A DNA stretch of 52,443 bases, taken from positions 35,075 to 87,517 of the forward strand of contig NZ_CADP01000007.1 in NCBI RefSeq assembly GCF_000285295.1, in the 5' to 3' direction. Origin of the DNA: Komagataeibacter europaeus LMG 18890 (GTDB lineage: Bacteria > Pseudomonadota > Alphaproteobacteria > Acetobacterales > Acetobacteraceae). Made by a program: the position numbers and the translations under genes. Of this stretch, positions 9,158 to 18,612 are shown piece by piece; position 1 is the first letter of the stretch; each line of letters begins with the position of its first letter. The notes under the pieces were generated by a model that had not been told where the DNA came from, ran no database searches, and was given only the letters and a program-made list of their open reading frames with translations.

Positions 9158-10290
9158 GCCGCACCCGCCTGCAACGCGGGCAACCGCCCGGCCATGGCGT
9201 CATAGGCCGCGATGAAGCCATCCACCTGCGACTGTGCCGCCGACCACGGCAGGGAAACGCGGATGGCGCAGCCTGCGTCCTCCCCGAACCCCATGGCGTC
9301 CAGCACGTGCGAGCGCGTGACCTTGCCCGATGAACACGCCGACCCGGCCGAGACGCAGTATCCCGCCATGTCCAGCGCGATCAACTGCGTCTGTGCGCGC
9401 CGTCCCGACAGCACAAGGCTGGTCGTATTGGCCAGGCGCGGGGCCGTGCCACCGCAGACCCGCGCGCCCGCGCTCAGTGCCGCCGTCTCGATCCGGTCGC
9501 GCCATGCGCCGAGCCTTTCGGCCTGTTGCGCCATGTCCCCTGCCGCCACTTTGGCCGCCGCGGCCATCCCTGCAATGGCGGGTAGCGCGGGGGTGCCACC
9601 GCGCCGACCCTGTTCCTGCCCGCCCCCGGCCAGAAGCGGGGCAAGGGCATGAAACCGGTCCCCCGCCAGCAACAGCGCGCCAGCCCCCTTCGGGCCACCG
9701 AATTTATGGCCTGAAATCGCGATGCTATCCGCCCCCAGTTCCCCGATGGCAAAAGGAATGCGACCCGCCGCCTGCACCGCGTCCACATGCACCAGCGCCC
9801 CATGGGCGTGGCAAAGTGCTGCGATGTCCCGCACGGGATTGATGACCCCGGTTTCGTTATTGGCCAGCATGACACAGACCAGGGCCGGGGCCGCGCCATC
9901 GGCTGCCAGCATGCGTTCCAGCGCGGCACGGTCCAGCACGCCATCGGGGCGGACCGGCACCACGTCCGCCCGCGCCGCACCCCGCACGGCGTCGTGTTCG
10001 GTCGCCCCCACCAGCACCCGCCGGCCCTGTGCCTGACCGGTGATGGCCAGCACGTTCGCCTCCGTCCCGCCGGAGGTCAGGACACAGTTTTCAGCCGACA
10101 CGCCAAACAGGGTGGCCAGATCCTCCCGCGCGGTTTCCAGCACGGCACGCGCGGCACGCCCCGCACGGTGGACGGATGACGGATTGCCCACCACTTCCGC
10201 AGCCGACACCATGGCCGCCAGGGCCTCCGGCCGGAGCGGTTCGGACGCGTTGGCGTCAAGGTAGGTAAAACTGTCGCGTCGGGTGTTCAT
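9154..10290 (-). CDS. Cysteine desulfurase family protein, first of tandem pair
   Basis: A 378-residue PLP-dependent class V aminotransferase-fold protein, divergent from the following desulfurase. It keeps the PLP lysine K196 (SGHKFGGPKG) and the sulfur-carrying C319 (SAGSACSSGKV), so it should be active. NNETGVINPVRDI matches the NifS/IscS group. It starts the operon desulfurase-desulfurase-ferredoxin, followed by mnmA. A tandem pair of desulfurases is found in several alphaproteobacteria; the two may serve different acceptors (Fe-S clusters versus thiolated tRNA) or form a heterodimer, which the sequence cannot decide. Confidence 0.93.
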   Translation of the reverse strand: MNTRRDSFTYLDANASEPLRPEALAAMVSAAEVVGNPSSVHRAGRAARAVLETAREDLATLFGVSAENCVLTSGGTEANVLAITGQAQGRRVLVGATEHDAVRGAARADVVPVRPDGVLDRAALERMLAADGAAPALVCVMLANNETGVINPVRDIAALCHAHGALVHVDAVQAAGRIPFAIGELGADSIAISGHKFGGPKGAGALLLAGDRFHALAPLLAGGGQEQGRRGGTPALPAIAGMAAAAKVAAGDMAQQAERLGAWRDRIETAALSAGARVCGGTAPRLANTTSLVLSGRRAQTQLIALDMAGYCVSAGSACSSGKVTRSHVLDAMGFGEDAGCAIRVSLPWSAAQSQVDGFIAAYDAMAGRLPALQAGAA

Positions 10291-10865
10291 GCTGTCCAGC
10301 CATATGGTTACGCCAAGTCGTTTTGCGAGGTGGATTACGATTTATCTGGCATTTTGTGAATCCACACCGCTATAAGGCAGCGCAACATAATATTTATTGC
10401 AACGTGTTATGGCGGGTGCGCGCACCTTTCCCATACCGCTGCCTCAATGTCGCCCGCCCGTCATCCGGGTCATGGCAAGGAGAGCGAACCGACACGACAC
10501 ACCCGGACCAGCGGCGGAAAACCTTTTCCCCACGCCGGGTGAACACGACGCATCACCATATCTGCCCCCCGCGCAGGGCACGCCTGCCAAAGACGCACTT
10601 TATATCCGGTAGGCAGCAGGCCCATTATCAGGCGGGTTGGTATACTTTCGGCCTGACGTACCAGACCGGATCAATTCTGTTTTTCGTGCCACCATCACCG
10701 GATGAATACACGACGTATTCCTGCTTCCGGCACGGATGACATCGAAGGACAGCATTTTCTCTGCCTGCCGACCTGACGGGGCATCGCCGGTCGGACGGGC
10801 TGTAACAGCAACCTTTCCCGCTGCAATGCCTGGAATGCGCGGGGAAATGCAAATGCGGGATACCT
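10291..10865. other. Long divergent intergenic region
   Basis: 575 bp between the cysteine desulfurase operon (leftward) and the alpha/beta hydrolase (rightward). I see no convincing gene: the longest frame (138 codons from 10323) has no recognisable protein character or ribosome-binding site. A 7-bp inverted repeat, GTGGATT...AATCCAC, lies at 10330-10336 and 10359-10365, within 75 bp of the desulfurase start, where a regulator could act. No known RNA family was recognised. An undetected sRNA is possible. Confidence 0.45.
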
Positions 10866-11531
10866 ATGCCTGAGGTCATGTTTGCCGGCCCTGATGGCCG
10901 CCTGGAAGGTCGATACCACCATTCAAGCGCGCCCAACGCGCCGCTTGCGCTGGTACTTCATCCCCACCCGCTGCATGGCGGGACCATGAATAACCGCATC
11001 ACCTATGCGATGTACCGCGCGTTCGAGAAAATGGGCTTCTCGGTCATGCGTTACAATTCGCGTGGGGTTGGCCGCTCGCAGGGGCGCTATGACGGTGGCA
11101 TTGGCGAGATTTCGGACGCGGCCGCCGCCCTTGACTGGATGCAGATGGTCAATCCGAACGCCAGCGGCCTGTGGATCGCGGGGTATTCGTTCGGTGCGTT
11201 CGTCGGCATGCAGCTGCTCATGCGCCGCCCCGAAATCACGGGGTGGATCAGCGTGGCGCCGCCTGCCAACCACTATGATTTCGGCTTCCTTGCGCCATGC
11301 CCGTGTGGCGGGCTCATGATCGCGGGGGAAAACGACGAACTCGTGCCAGAACCGGCCGTGCGCAAGCTGGTGGACAAGCTGAACACCCAGAAGGGCGTGA
11401 CCGTGGACTACCGCATCTTCAAGGGAGCCGACCACGTCTTCGCCAACCATGCGGACCAGGTGGCCGAGGCGCTGGAAGACCACGTCAGCACGGTCATGAA
11501 CCGCAAGGCGCTGGCGTTGGCCGCCGACTGA
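10866..11531 (+). CDS. Alpha/beta hydrolase, COG2945 type
   Basis: A 221-residue cytoplasmic serine hydrolase. [14 protein letters not shown] forms the oxyanion-hole region of the COG2945 family. The nucleophile elbow is GYSFGAFVG, the acid is the Asp in AGENDELVP, and the histidine lies in GADHVFANH, so the triad is complete. No lid domain and no signal peptide. Substrate unknown. CGGGA seven bases before the ATG at 10866 supports the start. It stands alone ahead of tyrS, with about 120 bp between them. Confidence 0.9.
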   Translation: MPEVMFAGPDGRLEGRYHHSSAPNAPLALVLHPHPLHGGTMNNRITYAMYRAFEKMGFSVMRYNSRGVGRSQGRYDGGIGEISDAAAALDWMQMVNPNASGLWIAGYSFGAFVGMQLLMRRPEITGWISVAPPANHYDFGFLAPCPCGGLMIAGENDELVPEPAVRKLVDKLNTQKGVTVDYRIFKGADHVFANHADQVAEALEDHVSTVMNRKALALAAD

Positions 11532-11649
11532 CGCCCATAACCCATCCCGGTCGGGCCGGGCTGTTCCATCATGGGCCGTGAACATGCTAGAGGCTGGTCC
11601 GCGCCGGGGCGGCCCGGCCAGCGATGCCCATCACAGCGCGGAACAGATC

Positions 11650-12897
11650 ATGCCCAAGAGTGAATTCCTCCGGGAAGCCGAAGCACGCGGCTTCATTTTC
11701 CAGTGCACCGACATGGACGCGCTTGACGTGGCCATGCAGGCCGGTCCGGTGGGGGGCTATATCGGTTTCGACCCCACGGCGGACAGCCTGCACGTGGGCA
11801 GCCTGATCCAGATCATGATGCTGCGCCTGCTGCACCGCCACGGCCACCGCGCCGTGGCCCTGGTGGGCGGCGGCACGGCGAAGATCGGCGACCCGTCCTT
11901 CCGCGAGGAAGCGCGCAAGCTCATGACGGCGGAAACCATCGCCACCAACCTGCGCGGGGTGGAAGCCTGCCTGAAGCAGTTCCTGCCGCTGGGCACGGGC
12001 GCCACCGATCCGCTGCTGACCAACAATGCCGACTGGCTGGACAGACTGTCCTACATCGACCTGCTGCGTGATGTGGGCATCCATTTTTCCGTCAACCGCA
12101 TGCTGTCCTTCGACTCGGTCCGGTCGCGGCTGGAGCGTGAGCAGGGCCTGACGTTCCTGGAGTTCAATTACTCCATCCTCCAGTCCTATGATTTCCGGGA
12201 GCTCAACAGCCGTCATGGCGTGACCCTTCAGATGGGGGGATCGGACCAGTGGGGCAACATCGTATCGGGCATCGACCTTGTGCGCCGGATGAATGGCGCG
12301 CAGGTGTTCGGGCTGACAACGCCGCTGCTGACCACAAGTTCCGGCGCAAAGATGGGCAAGACGGCACAGGGTGCGGTCTGGCTGTCGGCGCGGCGCCTGC
12401 CGGTATTCGATTACTGGCAGTTCTGGCGCAATGTGGAGGATGCGGATGTCGGCCGCTTCCTCAGGCTGTTCACGGAACTGCCGATCGCGGAATGTGACCG
12501 TCTGGCCGCCCTTGGTGGCGCGGAAATCAATGAAGCGAAAAAAGTCCTCGCCACCGAGGCCACGGCCCTGTGCCACGGCCGCGCCGCCGCCACGGAAGCC
12601 GCCGAGGCCGCACGCCGCACGTTTGAGGAAGGGGCCGTAACGGCTGCCGCCCTGCCCACCGTCCACCTGCCCGCCGCCCTGCTGTCCGAAGGCGTGCCCG
12701 CCTTCCGCCTGTTCGTGGAGGCCGGTTTCGCCGCCAGCAACGGGGAAGCCCGTCGCCTGATCCGTGGCGGGGGCGCGCGGGTGAATGACGTGGTGATAAA
12801 GGACGAGGCACAGGTCGTGTCCGACAGGGACCTGATTGACGGGTCGCTCAAGCTGTCGTCGGGCCGCAAGCGCCATATCCTGGTCCAGCCCGCCTGA
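11650..12897 (+). CDS. tyrS: Tyrosyl-tRNA synthetase
   Basis: Class I aminoacyl-tRNA synthetase charging tRNA-Tyr. The HIGH-type signature is LHVGSL, in [14 protein letters not shown]; the second signature is KMGKT in the KMSKS position; GGSDQWGN and QSYDF form the tyrosine pocket. The C-terminal S4 RNA-binding domain is clear ([12 protein letters not shown]). I prefer the ATG at 11650 ([14 protein letters not shown], 415 residues), the usual length; an in-frame ATG at 11578 would add 24 non-conserved residues. The DUF4186 gene follows 11 bp after the stop, probably in the same transcript. Confidence 0.96.
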   Translation: MPKSEFLREAEARGFIFQCTDMDALDVAMQAGPVGGYIGFDPTADSLHVGSLIQIMMLRLLHRHGHRAVALVGGGTAKIGDPSFREEARKLMTAETIATNLRGVEACLKQFLPLGTGATDPLLTNNADWLDRLSYIDLLRDVGIHFSVNRMLSFDSVRSRLEREQGLTFLEFNYSILQSYDFRELNSRHGVTLQMGGSDQWGNIVSGIDLVRRMNGAQVFGLTTPLLTTSSGAKMGKTAQGAVWLSARRLPVFDYWQFWRNVEDADVGRFLRLFTELPIAECDRLAALGGAEINEAKKVLATEATALCHGRAAATEAAEAARRTFEEGAVTAAALPTVHLPAALLSEGVPAFRLFVEAGFAASNGEARRLIRGGGARVNDVVIKDEAQVVSDRDLIDGSLKLSSGRKRHILVQPA

Positions 12898-12908
12898 AGG
12901 GCACGGCC

Positions 12909-13430
12909 ATGACACGCAGGCGGCCAGGCCGGGACAGGGCGCAGGCACGACAGCCCGACCTGTTCGCGCCCGCCACGCCGTCAGCCCCGGCCCCGCCAGA
13001 AAGCCCCGGCCCGGCCATACCGGACCTGCACTCACTACCCGCCGTGCCGGGGGAATTGTGGGAACGGTTGGCCTATTCACGTTTCCGCGCGCGCTTCCAC
13101 CTCGGGGCGAAGGAACGCGATTATCTGGCGACGCGGGGCCTGCCGGAAGTCATGACGCACGCGGCGGATTTCATCGCCACCCGACTCGCTCCCGCCCACC
13201 CGGACAAGGACGGCCGCCAGACCCCGTGGCGGGGCCATCCGGTCTTCATCGCCCAGCATGCAACGGGCACATGCTGCCGGGGCTGTGTCGCCAAATGGCA
13301 CGCCATGCCCGCGGGGCAGGCGCTGGATACGCAGCAGCAGGCCTATATCCTGTCGGTCATACAGGAATGGATCAGACGGGACGCGGCGGCCCCTATGGCG
13401 CAATCCGCGCCCAGACCTGATCCCCGCTGA
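12909..13430 (+). CDS. DUF4186 domain protein
   Basis: A 173-residue protein. The first 45 residues are Pro/Ala/Arg-rich and disordered-looking; the rest is a DUF4186 domain, recognised by FRARFHLGAKERDYL, the RLAPAHP..DGRQTPWRGHPVF stretch and HATGTCCRGCVAKWH. The CCxxC plus His arrangement suggests a metal or cluster site, but no function is known for the family. It follows tyrS by 11 bp. Its 3' end overlaps the convergent Rieske gene by 38 bp. Confidence 0.82.
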   Translation: MTRRRPGRDRAQARQPDLFAPATPSAPAPPESPGPAIPDLHSLPAVPGELWERLAYSRFRARFHLGAKERDYLATRGLPEVMTHAADFIATRLAPAHPDKDGRQTPWRGHPVFIAQHATGTCCRGCVAKWHAMPAGQALDTQQQAYILSVIQEWIRRDAAAPMAQSAPRPDPR

Positions 13431-13740
13431 TCCAGCATTCATGGGATCGCGGCATCGGTCCCGCCGCCTCCATCCGCCCACCGGGAGCCTGCGCGCGCCC
13501 GTCGGGGCCAAAGGTCCACATGTGCAGCGGACAGACAATGCGCCCATACAGCACGTAACCGGCGGAAAGCCGGGCATTGCCGTGGGGGCAGCGGTCATCC
13601 AGCACGGCGGGGCGGTCGTCCTCCACCATCCACACCACCAGCGCGCGGCCATCGCACATGACCCGCTGGGGTTCCGCGCGTGCGGCGGATACCGCGCACA
13701 GGGGACGGGAACCCGGTAACGCCTGTTTCATTGAACTCAT
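13393..13740 (-). CDS. Rieske [2Fe-2S] ferredoxin-like protein
   Basis: A 115-residue protein with both halves of a Rieske cluster site: CPHGNARLS and CPLHMWTF (C-x-H ... C-x2-H). It lacks an oxygenase domain, so it resembles small Rieske ferredoxins of the NirD/BphF type that pass electrons to a partner oxygenase or reductase. No partner is nearby. The ATG at 13740 has GGGGGA five bases upstream. The C-terminal 12 codons overlap the convergent DUF4186 gene. Confidence 0.87.
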   Translation of the reverse strand: MSSMKQALPGSRPLCAVSAARAEPQRVMCDGRALVVWMVEDDRPAVLDDRCPHGNARLSAGYVLYGRIVCPLHMWTFGPDGRAQAPGGRMEAAGPMPRSHECWISGDQVWARIAP

Positions 13741-13861
13741 GCCTTCCCCCCTGCTGCGCAGTTACCATCTTACGTGAATGGGGTGTGTCGTCTATCGTGC
13801 CTGCGCTTCGCGCATGTATGGAGCGGTACAACGGTCAACATTAATCAGGATATGATGACGC

Positions 13862-15109
13862 ATGGTTCTTTCCCCCCAGCATGAACATCTTCTGGACCGT
13901 CTGGCTGAAGTCGCCGTCCGGGTTGGCGTCAATATCGCGCATGGGCAGCAGTTGCTGATCACGGCCCCGCTGGATGCCGTGCCACTGGTACGCCGCATCA
14001 CGGAACACGCGTATAAAGCCGGGGCATCACTGGTCACGCCGTTCTATGCCGATGACGTGGCGACGCTTGCCCGCTTCCGCCATGCCGCCGATGATACGCT
14101 GGATACCGCCGCCGACTGGCTGCAGGACGGCATGGCCAATGCCTACCGCAAGGGGGCCGCGCGCATGGCGATCACGGGGGCCAATCCCGTGCTGCTGGCC
14201 AATGAAAAGGCCGAGCGCGTCTCCCGCGTTGGCCGCGCCGCATCGCGCGCGGGGCGTCCGGCCATGGAACTGATCACCCGTTTCGCCATCAACTGGAACA
14301 TTGTGGCCTTCGCCACGCCCGCATGGGCGCAGCAGGTCTTTCCCGACCTGTCGGTGGATGCGGCGGTCAGCCGGTTGTGGGATGCGATTTTCCAGGCGTC
14401 CCGCGTCATGGTGAATGACCCGGTCGCCGAATGGGAAGCCCATAACGCCCACCTGCGCAAACGCGCGGCGTGGCTGAACGAACGGCGTTTCGCGGCCCTG
14501 CATTTCAGCGGTCCGGACACGGACCTGACCGTAGGGCTGGCTGACGGGCATGCATGGGCCGGGGGCGCGGAACCCGCGGGTAACGGCATCATCTGCAACC
14601 CCAACATCCCGACCGAGGAAGTATTTACTACCCCCCACGCCCGCAAGGTCAGCGGGACGGTGCGCGCGACCAAGCCACTGTTCCACCAGGGCACGCTGAT
14701 TGACGATATCGCCGTGCGTTTCGAGGACGGCCGCATTACCGAAGCCCATGCCCGCACGGGACAGGACGTGCTTGAACGAATCCTTGATACCGATGACGGC
14801 GCGCGCAGGCTGGGTGAAGTGGCGCTTGTTCCCGCGTCGTCCCCCATTTCCAGAAGCGGCATCCTGTTCCGCAATACGCTGTTTGATGAAAACGCGGCCA
14901 GCCACATCGCCCTTGGCCAGTCCTATGCCAAGTGCATGCTGGATACCGACAACCTGACCGAAGCCCATCTGGCGCAGCAGGGCGCCAATACCAGCTTTAT
15001 CCATATTGACTGGATGATCGGGTCCAGCAAGATCGATGTGGACGCCGTCAACCATGACGGCACCCGCGAACCCCTGATGAGACAGGGCGAATGGAGCAAC
15101 CAGCCATGA
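13862..15109 (+). CDS. M29-family aminopeptidase
   Basis: A 415-residue cytoplasmic metallo-aminopeptidase of family M29 (AmpS/AmpT/PepS). Diagnostic stretches are ICNPNIPTEEVFTTPHA with metal-binding Glu residues, the HIALGQSY segment, and the C-terminal HIDWMIGSSKIDVDAV followed by an acidic residue. These peptidases remove N-terminal residues using two Co or Zn ions. The stop overlaps the ATG of the next gene (ATGA), so the two are translationally coupled. Confidence 0.92.
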   Translation: MVLSPQHEHLLDRLAEVAVRVGVNIAHGQQLLITAPLDAVPLVRRITEHAYKAGASLVTPFYADDVATLARFRHAADDTLDTAADWLQDGMANAYRKGAARMAITGANPVLLANEKAERVSRVGRAASRAGRPAMELITRFAINWNIVAFATPAWAQQVFPDLSVDAAVSRLWDAIFQASRVMVNDPVAEWEAHNAHLRKRAAWLNERRFAALHFSGPDTDLTVGLADGHAWAGGAEPAGNGIICNPNIPTEEVFTTPHARKVSGTVRATKPLFHQGTLIDDIAVRFEDGRITEAHARTGQDVLERILDTDDGARRLGEVALVPASSPISRSGILFRNTLFDENAASHIALGQSYAKCMLDTDNLTEAHLAQQGANTSFIHIDWMIGSSKIDVDAVNHDGTREPLMRQGEWSNQP

Positions 15110-15639
15110 TATCTTCCTTCGTGCGCAAGACGCTTTTGGCCGCCACGTGCGCCCTTGCCGTGGCCCCTCTTTCCGCCGCCATGGCCCAGCAGCCCACGCA
15201 GCAGATGACACAGCAGGCCCCCAGCGCGGCACAGCAGGCCGCCATCCAGCATGACATGGAAACCGTGGCGCGCTACAAGCTGCCCAAGGATTTCTTCACG
15301 CGCATGACCCCGGTGATGGAACAGATCCGCAACTCGCGCATTTCCCCGCCCGAGACACCGAACATGTCGCTCGAAGACACCATCAAGCGCACGGAAGCCA
15401 TGCCCCAACTTGAACCGATCCTGAAGCAGGGACACATGACGGCGCGTGAATTCGTCATGGGTATCACCACCTTCGGCATGACCGCCGCCGTGATGCAGCA
15501 CCCGTCACAGGACAGCCGGTCCATGCCCGCGCTGAACCCGGACAATGTCAGCCTGCTCAAGTCCCATGCGGCACAGACGCAGGCGCTGATCCAGATCATG
15601 GGTGGCGGCGACAGCCAGCAGCAGGCCCCGGGACGTTAA
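15106..15639 (+). CDS. Hypothetical secreted protein
   Basis: A 177-residue protein with a clean signal peptide: a basic start (MISSFVRK), a hydrophobic core and AMAQQ as the probable cleavage site near residue 27. The mature part is Gln/Met-rich, helical-looking and has no cysteine, so it should be soluble in the periplasm. I do not recognise a family. It is translationally coupled to the M29 aminopeptidase (4-bp overlap at 15106-15109), although the two products would sit in different compartments. Start set at 15106; an in-frame ATG five codons earlier is less likely. Confidence 0.75.
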   Translation: MISSFVRKTLLAATCALAVAPLSAAMAQQPTQQMTQQAPSAAQQAAIQHDMETVARYKLPKDFFTRMTPVMEQIRNSRISPPETPNMSLEDTIKRTEAMPQLEPILKQGHMTAREFVMGITTFGMTAAVMQHPSQDSRSMPALNPDNVSLLKSHAAQTQALIQIMGGGDSQQQAPGR

Positions 15640-15665
15640 GGGGAGAGCCCAGAACAACCTTCTGA

Positions 15666-15762
15666 TAAAAAACACAAATTCTTGTATGCCGCCTTTTTTT
15701 TAGAAAGGTGGCGTCTTCCTGGAGCTTTTTGAAAAAAGCTTCACCAAAAACTTTTTCATGAT
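15666..15762. repeat. Dispersed double-hairpin repeat, copy 2, entering a coding region
   Basis: On the minus strand it reads AAGTTTTTGGTGAAGC..., a T-rich hairpin (AGCTTTTTTC/GAAAAAAGCT), then ACGCCACCTTTCT...AGGCGGC. It holds the stop codon and the last 18 or so codons of the adjoining glycosyltransferase, so this copy is partly translated. It separates that gene from the convergent secreted-protein gene. Confidence 0.8.
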
Positions 15763-16905
15763 TTGCAGGGCATCTTTTGCAACGGCTGGATGCCCCGCCG
15801 TCAGCAGGGGCACGGTGCGCGCCATGATTTCGGCCTGTGTGTAACAGGCCAGCGCGCGCATCCTTCCAGCTTCGCCCATATGCCGGCGTAACGCGCTGTC
15901 ATGCACCAGATGTTCCAGCGCCGCAGCCAGCCGTGGCACATTGCCCGGTGGCACCAGCAGGCCGGTCTGACCGGAAACCACCTGCTCGCACGGGCCGGAA
16001 ATGTCGCTGGCCACCACCGGCAGGCCGCACAGCATGGCTTCGATCACGCTCATCGGCAGGCCCTCGAAATGGCTGGGCAGGACAAAGATATCCGCAGCCG
16101 CCATGACCCGCGCCACATCCGCACGGTATCCAAACATGACCAGCCGCGCGCCAAGTGCCGCACGGGCCGCAGCAAAACACGCGCCAAGGTCCACGCCACG
16201 GTCGCTGGGCAGGCGCGTGCCCACCACCCATAACACCGCATTATCAGGCAGGGCACGCATGGCCGCCAGCAGTTCGGGATAGCCCTTGCCCCGCACCAGA
16301 CGGGAAACGGCAAGGATGACAACCTGATCCGCCCCTACCCCCATCCGCGCACGCAGGGCCGCGCGCTGTTCGGGCATGGGATGGAACATGGCCGGGTCGC
16401 GCCCGTTGCCAATGGCCGTGGCACGGGGGTGGATATGCAGCCTGCGGGCATCGCGGGCCTCCCTGTCCGATACCGTGAGGTAGATGTCGGTCACCCTGCC
16501 AGCCAGCCATTCCAGCGCAAGGGCCACGCCACGACGCACCCGCGATCCCGGCTGGTTGAACAGAAAACCGTGGCAGGTATAGGCAATGCAGGGCACGCCG
16601 CAACGCCATGCCGCGAAACGCGCCAGCAGGCCGCTTATGGGCATGTGGGCATGGACCATATCGGGCTTTTCCGCCCGGATCAGGCGCACCAGCCCCCGCC
16701 ATGCCCGCCATTGCGCAAGGGGGGACAGGGTGCGTGACATGGGCACGGTCTCGACCCGCAGGCCACATGCCCGGACGTCCGCCAGCAGGGGACCATCGGC
16801 ACAGACCCCGATCACGTCATGTCCATCGTCGCGCAATGCCAGCATAAGGGGAAACAGGAACTGACGTAACGAGAAATCAACATTCGTGATCTCAAGGATC
16901 TTCAT
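15700..16905 (-). CDS. Glycosyltransferase family 4 with repeat-derived C-terminal tail
   Basis: A 401-residue GT4 enzyme. The N-terminal domain shows MVHAHMPISGLLAR and YTCHGFLF, common in undecaprenyl-linked polysaccharide transferases; the donor domain has VSRLVRGKGYPELL and the signature PSHFEGLPMSVIEAMLCGLPVVA. The last 19 residues (MKKFLVKLFSKSSRKTPPF) are basic, unlike the rest, and encoded by the dispersed repeat; they were probably gained by repeat insertion near the original stop. The ATG overlaps the upstream heparinase-like gene's stop by 4 bp, so the two are coupled and likely act on the same polysaccharide. Confidence 0.9.
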   Translation of the reverse strand: MKILEITNVDFSLRQFLFPLMLALRDDGHDVIGVCADGPLLADVRACGLRVETVPMSRTLSPLAQWRAWRGLVRLIRAEKPDMVHAHMPISGLLARFAAWRCGVPCIAYTCHGFLFNQPGSRVRRGVALALEWLAGRVTDIYLTVSDREARDARRLHIHPRATAIGNGRDPAMFHPMPEQRAALRARMGVGADQVVILAVSRLVRGKGYPELLAAMRALPDNAVLWVVGTRLPSDRGVDLGACFAAARAALGARLVMFGYRADVARVMAAADIFVLPSHFEGLPMSVIEAMLCGLPVVASDISGPCEQVVSGQTGLLVPPGNVPRLAAALEHLVHDSALRRHMGEAGRMRALACYTQAEIMARTVPLLTAGHPAVAKDALQIMKKFLVKLFSKSSRKTPPF

Positions 16906-18575
16906 GTCAGCAGCAGCAGCTTTTCACGCCTGAACGCCCAGCGCACCACCTGTCGCACCTTGCCCATCGGCCCGTCAGCCTGCGTCAGCAGGGCCGTGCC
17001 GCCACCCTCTTCCGCGTCGTGCTGGCGGCGTGCGGGATCGACACGCACGACCAGTTGCAGGGTCGGCTGCGGAACCTGACCGCCGGAATAGATGCTGTCC
17101 TCAATGGCGACTTCGCCACCCGCCGCACGGAAACGCCAGTGCTGTTCGCCCGCTTCCAGCAGGATGGAACCATCCTGCGCATCAAGCGCGTTGACCGATG
17201 GATGCAGGTGCAGGCGCAGGACGAAGGCCACTTCACGTTCGCCTTCCAGCATTTCCTCCCCGCGCAGGATCTCGCCATCACCACCCAGATACAGCCTGCG
17301 GTAATACGTCACCCCCGCCGAGGGGTGATAGCCATCATGCGACAGGTTCAGCCAGTGCGCCCCTTCGGCCACGGCATGGTCCACGCCCACATGGGCCGGC
17401 CTGCGCCGCACCGTGCCGTCCGGCCCGAATTCGGACGACGACATATCCTCCACCACCACGACGGAATGGGCGGCCGTCTGGCGGAGGGCCTCCTTCCACG
17501 CGGGCAGTACGCCGCCCCCGCAATTGACGATCAGGCGCTGGCGCGCGCAGGAAAATTCGAATGAAAGCGTCCCCGCATGCGCGTTACGGTCATATTCGGG
17601 CGGCGCCGGAATCCCTACATCCACCAGCAGCAGCGACCGTATGGCCTGCATGCGCATGAAACCGCCATCCGGCATGGAATGGGCCACGACACGGGTGCGC
17701 GTGGCCTGCGACAGCACCATCTCGATCAGTGTTGCGCTGCGTTCATGGCTGCCGTTGAACAGGGCAAGCCCGCCATCCCCATGCCGCATGGCCCGCAGCA
17801 CGGGACACATCTTGTCCAGCGCGATGGCGACCGCATGGGGCAGCGCATGCTGTACCGCCTGCATCATGGCCCGCATTTCCGCCAGTTCCCGCACGGCACG
17901 CAGCTGTACTTCCGGGCTGCGTTCGATATGCCAGCCATCGGGCAGGATCTGGCTTTCCACCTCATTATCGATATAGCGGCGGTACCGGGTCAGGAAGCCG
18001 GTATATTCCGGCATGGCCACGGCCACCGCCAGCAGTCCCTTCAGCGCGGTCAGGGACTGCCAGCCATGCCGTTCCGGCGGCATGAGGGCGGCAATGGTGC
18101 GCCCTTCCACCAGGATACGGGCCATGAGGCGCTGGCGGAAGGAATCGCTGGCCGACGCGGCAAAGAAATCATAATGTCCCAGCCACGCCGCGACCCGCGC
18201 GCCAATCACACCGCATTCCAGCGCCAGCGGATCCTGCGACGGATGGTGCAGCCAGTCATCAACCAGCGCGCGCGCCTTCAGCCGCGCGGCGTCGGTGCCC
18301 ACCGCGCGCAGGTCACGCAACCAGCGGAAACTGAGCAGCCCTTCACGGAACGCGGGTTCAAAATCCGGCGAATCCCACTGTCCCGGCCCGACGGGATGGG
18401 TATAGCCCGCCCATGTCAGGCTGCCACGGGCAAGCTGCGCGCCCGCCGCCGGGTCGCCCGGCCACAGGTCACGCACGTTATGGACGGGCGCGACAGGCAG
18501 CCGCCTGCCACCCCCCAGCAGGGGCAGCCGCGCAAAGGAAAGGCGCGCGCCCCGCGCCAGACGCTTCAGCGGCAT
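16902..18575 (-). CDS. Heparinase II/III-like family protein
   Basis: A 557-residue protein with the layout of heparinase II/III-like polysaccharide lyases: an alpha/alpha toroid (roughly 60-300, including DGWHIERSPEVQLRAV with its conserved polar pair) and a C-terminal beta-sandwich (about 330-545, with FEFSCARQRLIVNCGG). It has no signal peptide, so a cytoplasmic role in polysaccharide turnover or assembly is as likely as export. It is coupled by a 4-bp overlap to the following GT4 gene, and rpe and rsmB lie directly upstream on the same strand. A GGAGGGA sequence precedes the ATG. Substrate unknown. Confidence 0.88.
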   Translation of the reverse strand: MPLKRLARGARLSFARLPLLGGGRRLPVAPVHNVRDLWPGDPAAGAQLARGSLTWAGYTHPVGPGQWDSPDFEPAFREGLLSFRWLRDLRAVGTDAARLKARALVDDWLHHPSQDPLALECGVIGARVAAWLGHYDFFAASASDSFRQRLMARILVEGRTIAALMPPERHGWQSLTALKGLLAVAVAMPEYTGFLTRYRRYIDNEVESQILPDGWHIERSPEVQLRAVRELAEMRAMMQAVQHALPHAVAIALDKMCPVLRAMRHGDGGLALFNGSHERSATLIEMVLSQATRTRVVAHSMPDGGFMRMQAIRSLLLVDVGIPAPPEYDRNAHAGTLSFEFSCARQRLIVNCGGGVLPAWKEALRQTAAHSVVVVEDMSSSEFGPDGTVRRRPAHVGVDHAVAEGAHWLNLSHDGYHPSAGVTYYRRLYLGGDGEILRGEEMLEGEREVAFVLRLHLHPSVNALDAQDGSILLEAGEQHWRFRAAGGEVAIEDSIYSGGQVPQPTLQLVVRVDPARRQHDAEEGGGTALLTQADGPMGKVRQVVRWAFRREKLLLLT

Positions 18576-18612
18576 GGGGCCTTATCCCTCCGACACATCA
18601 GGGACCATACCC

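Noticed and set aside
10323-10739. 138-codon open frame in the divergent region
   Set aside because: No ribosome-binding site, irregular composition and no recognisable protein pattern; more likely non-coding.
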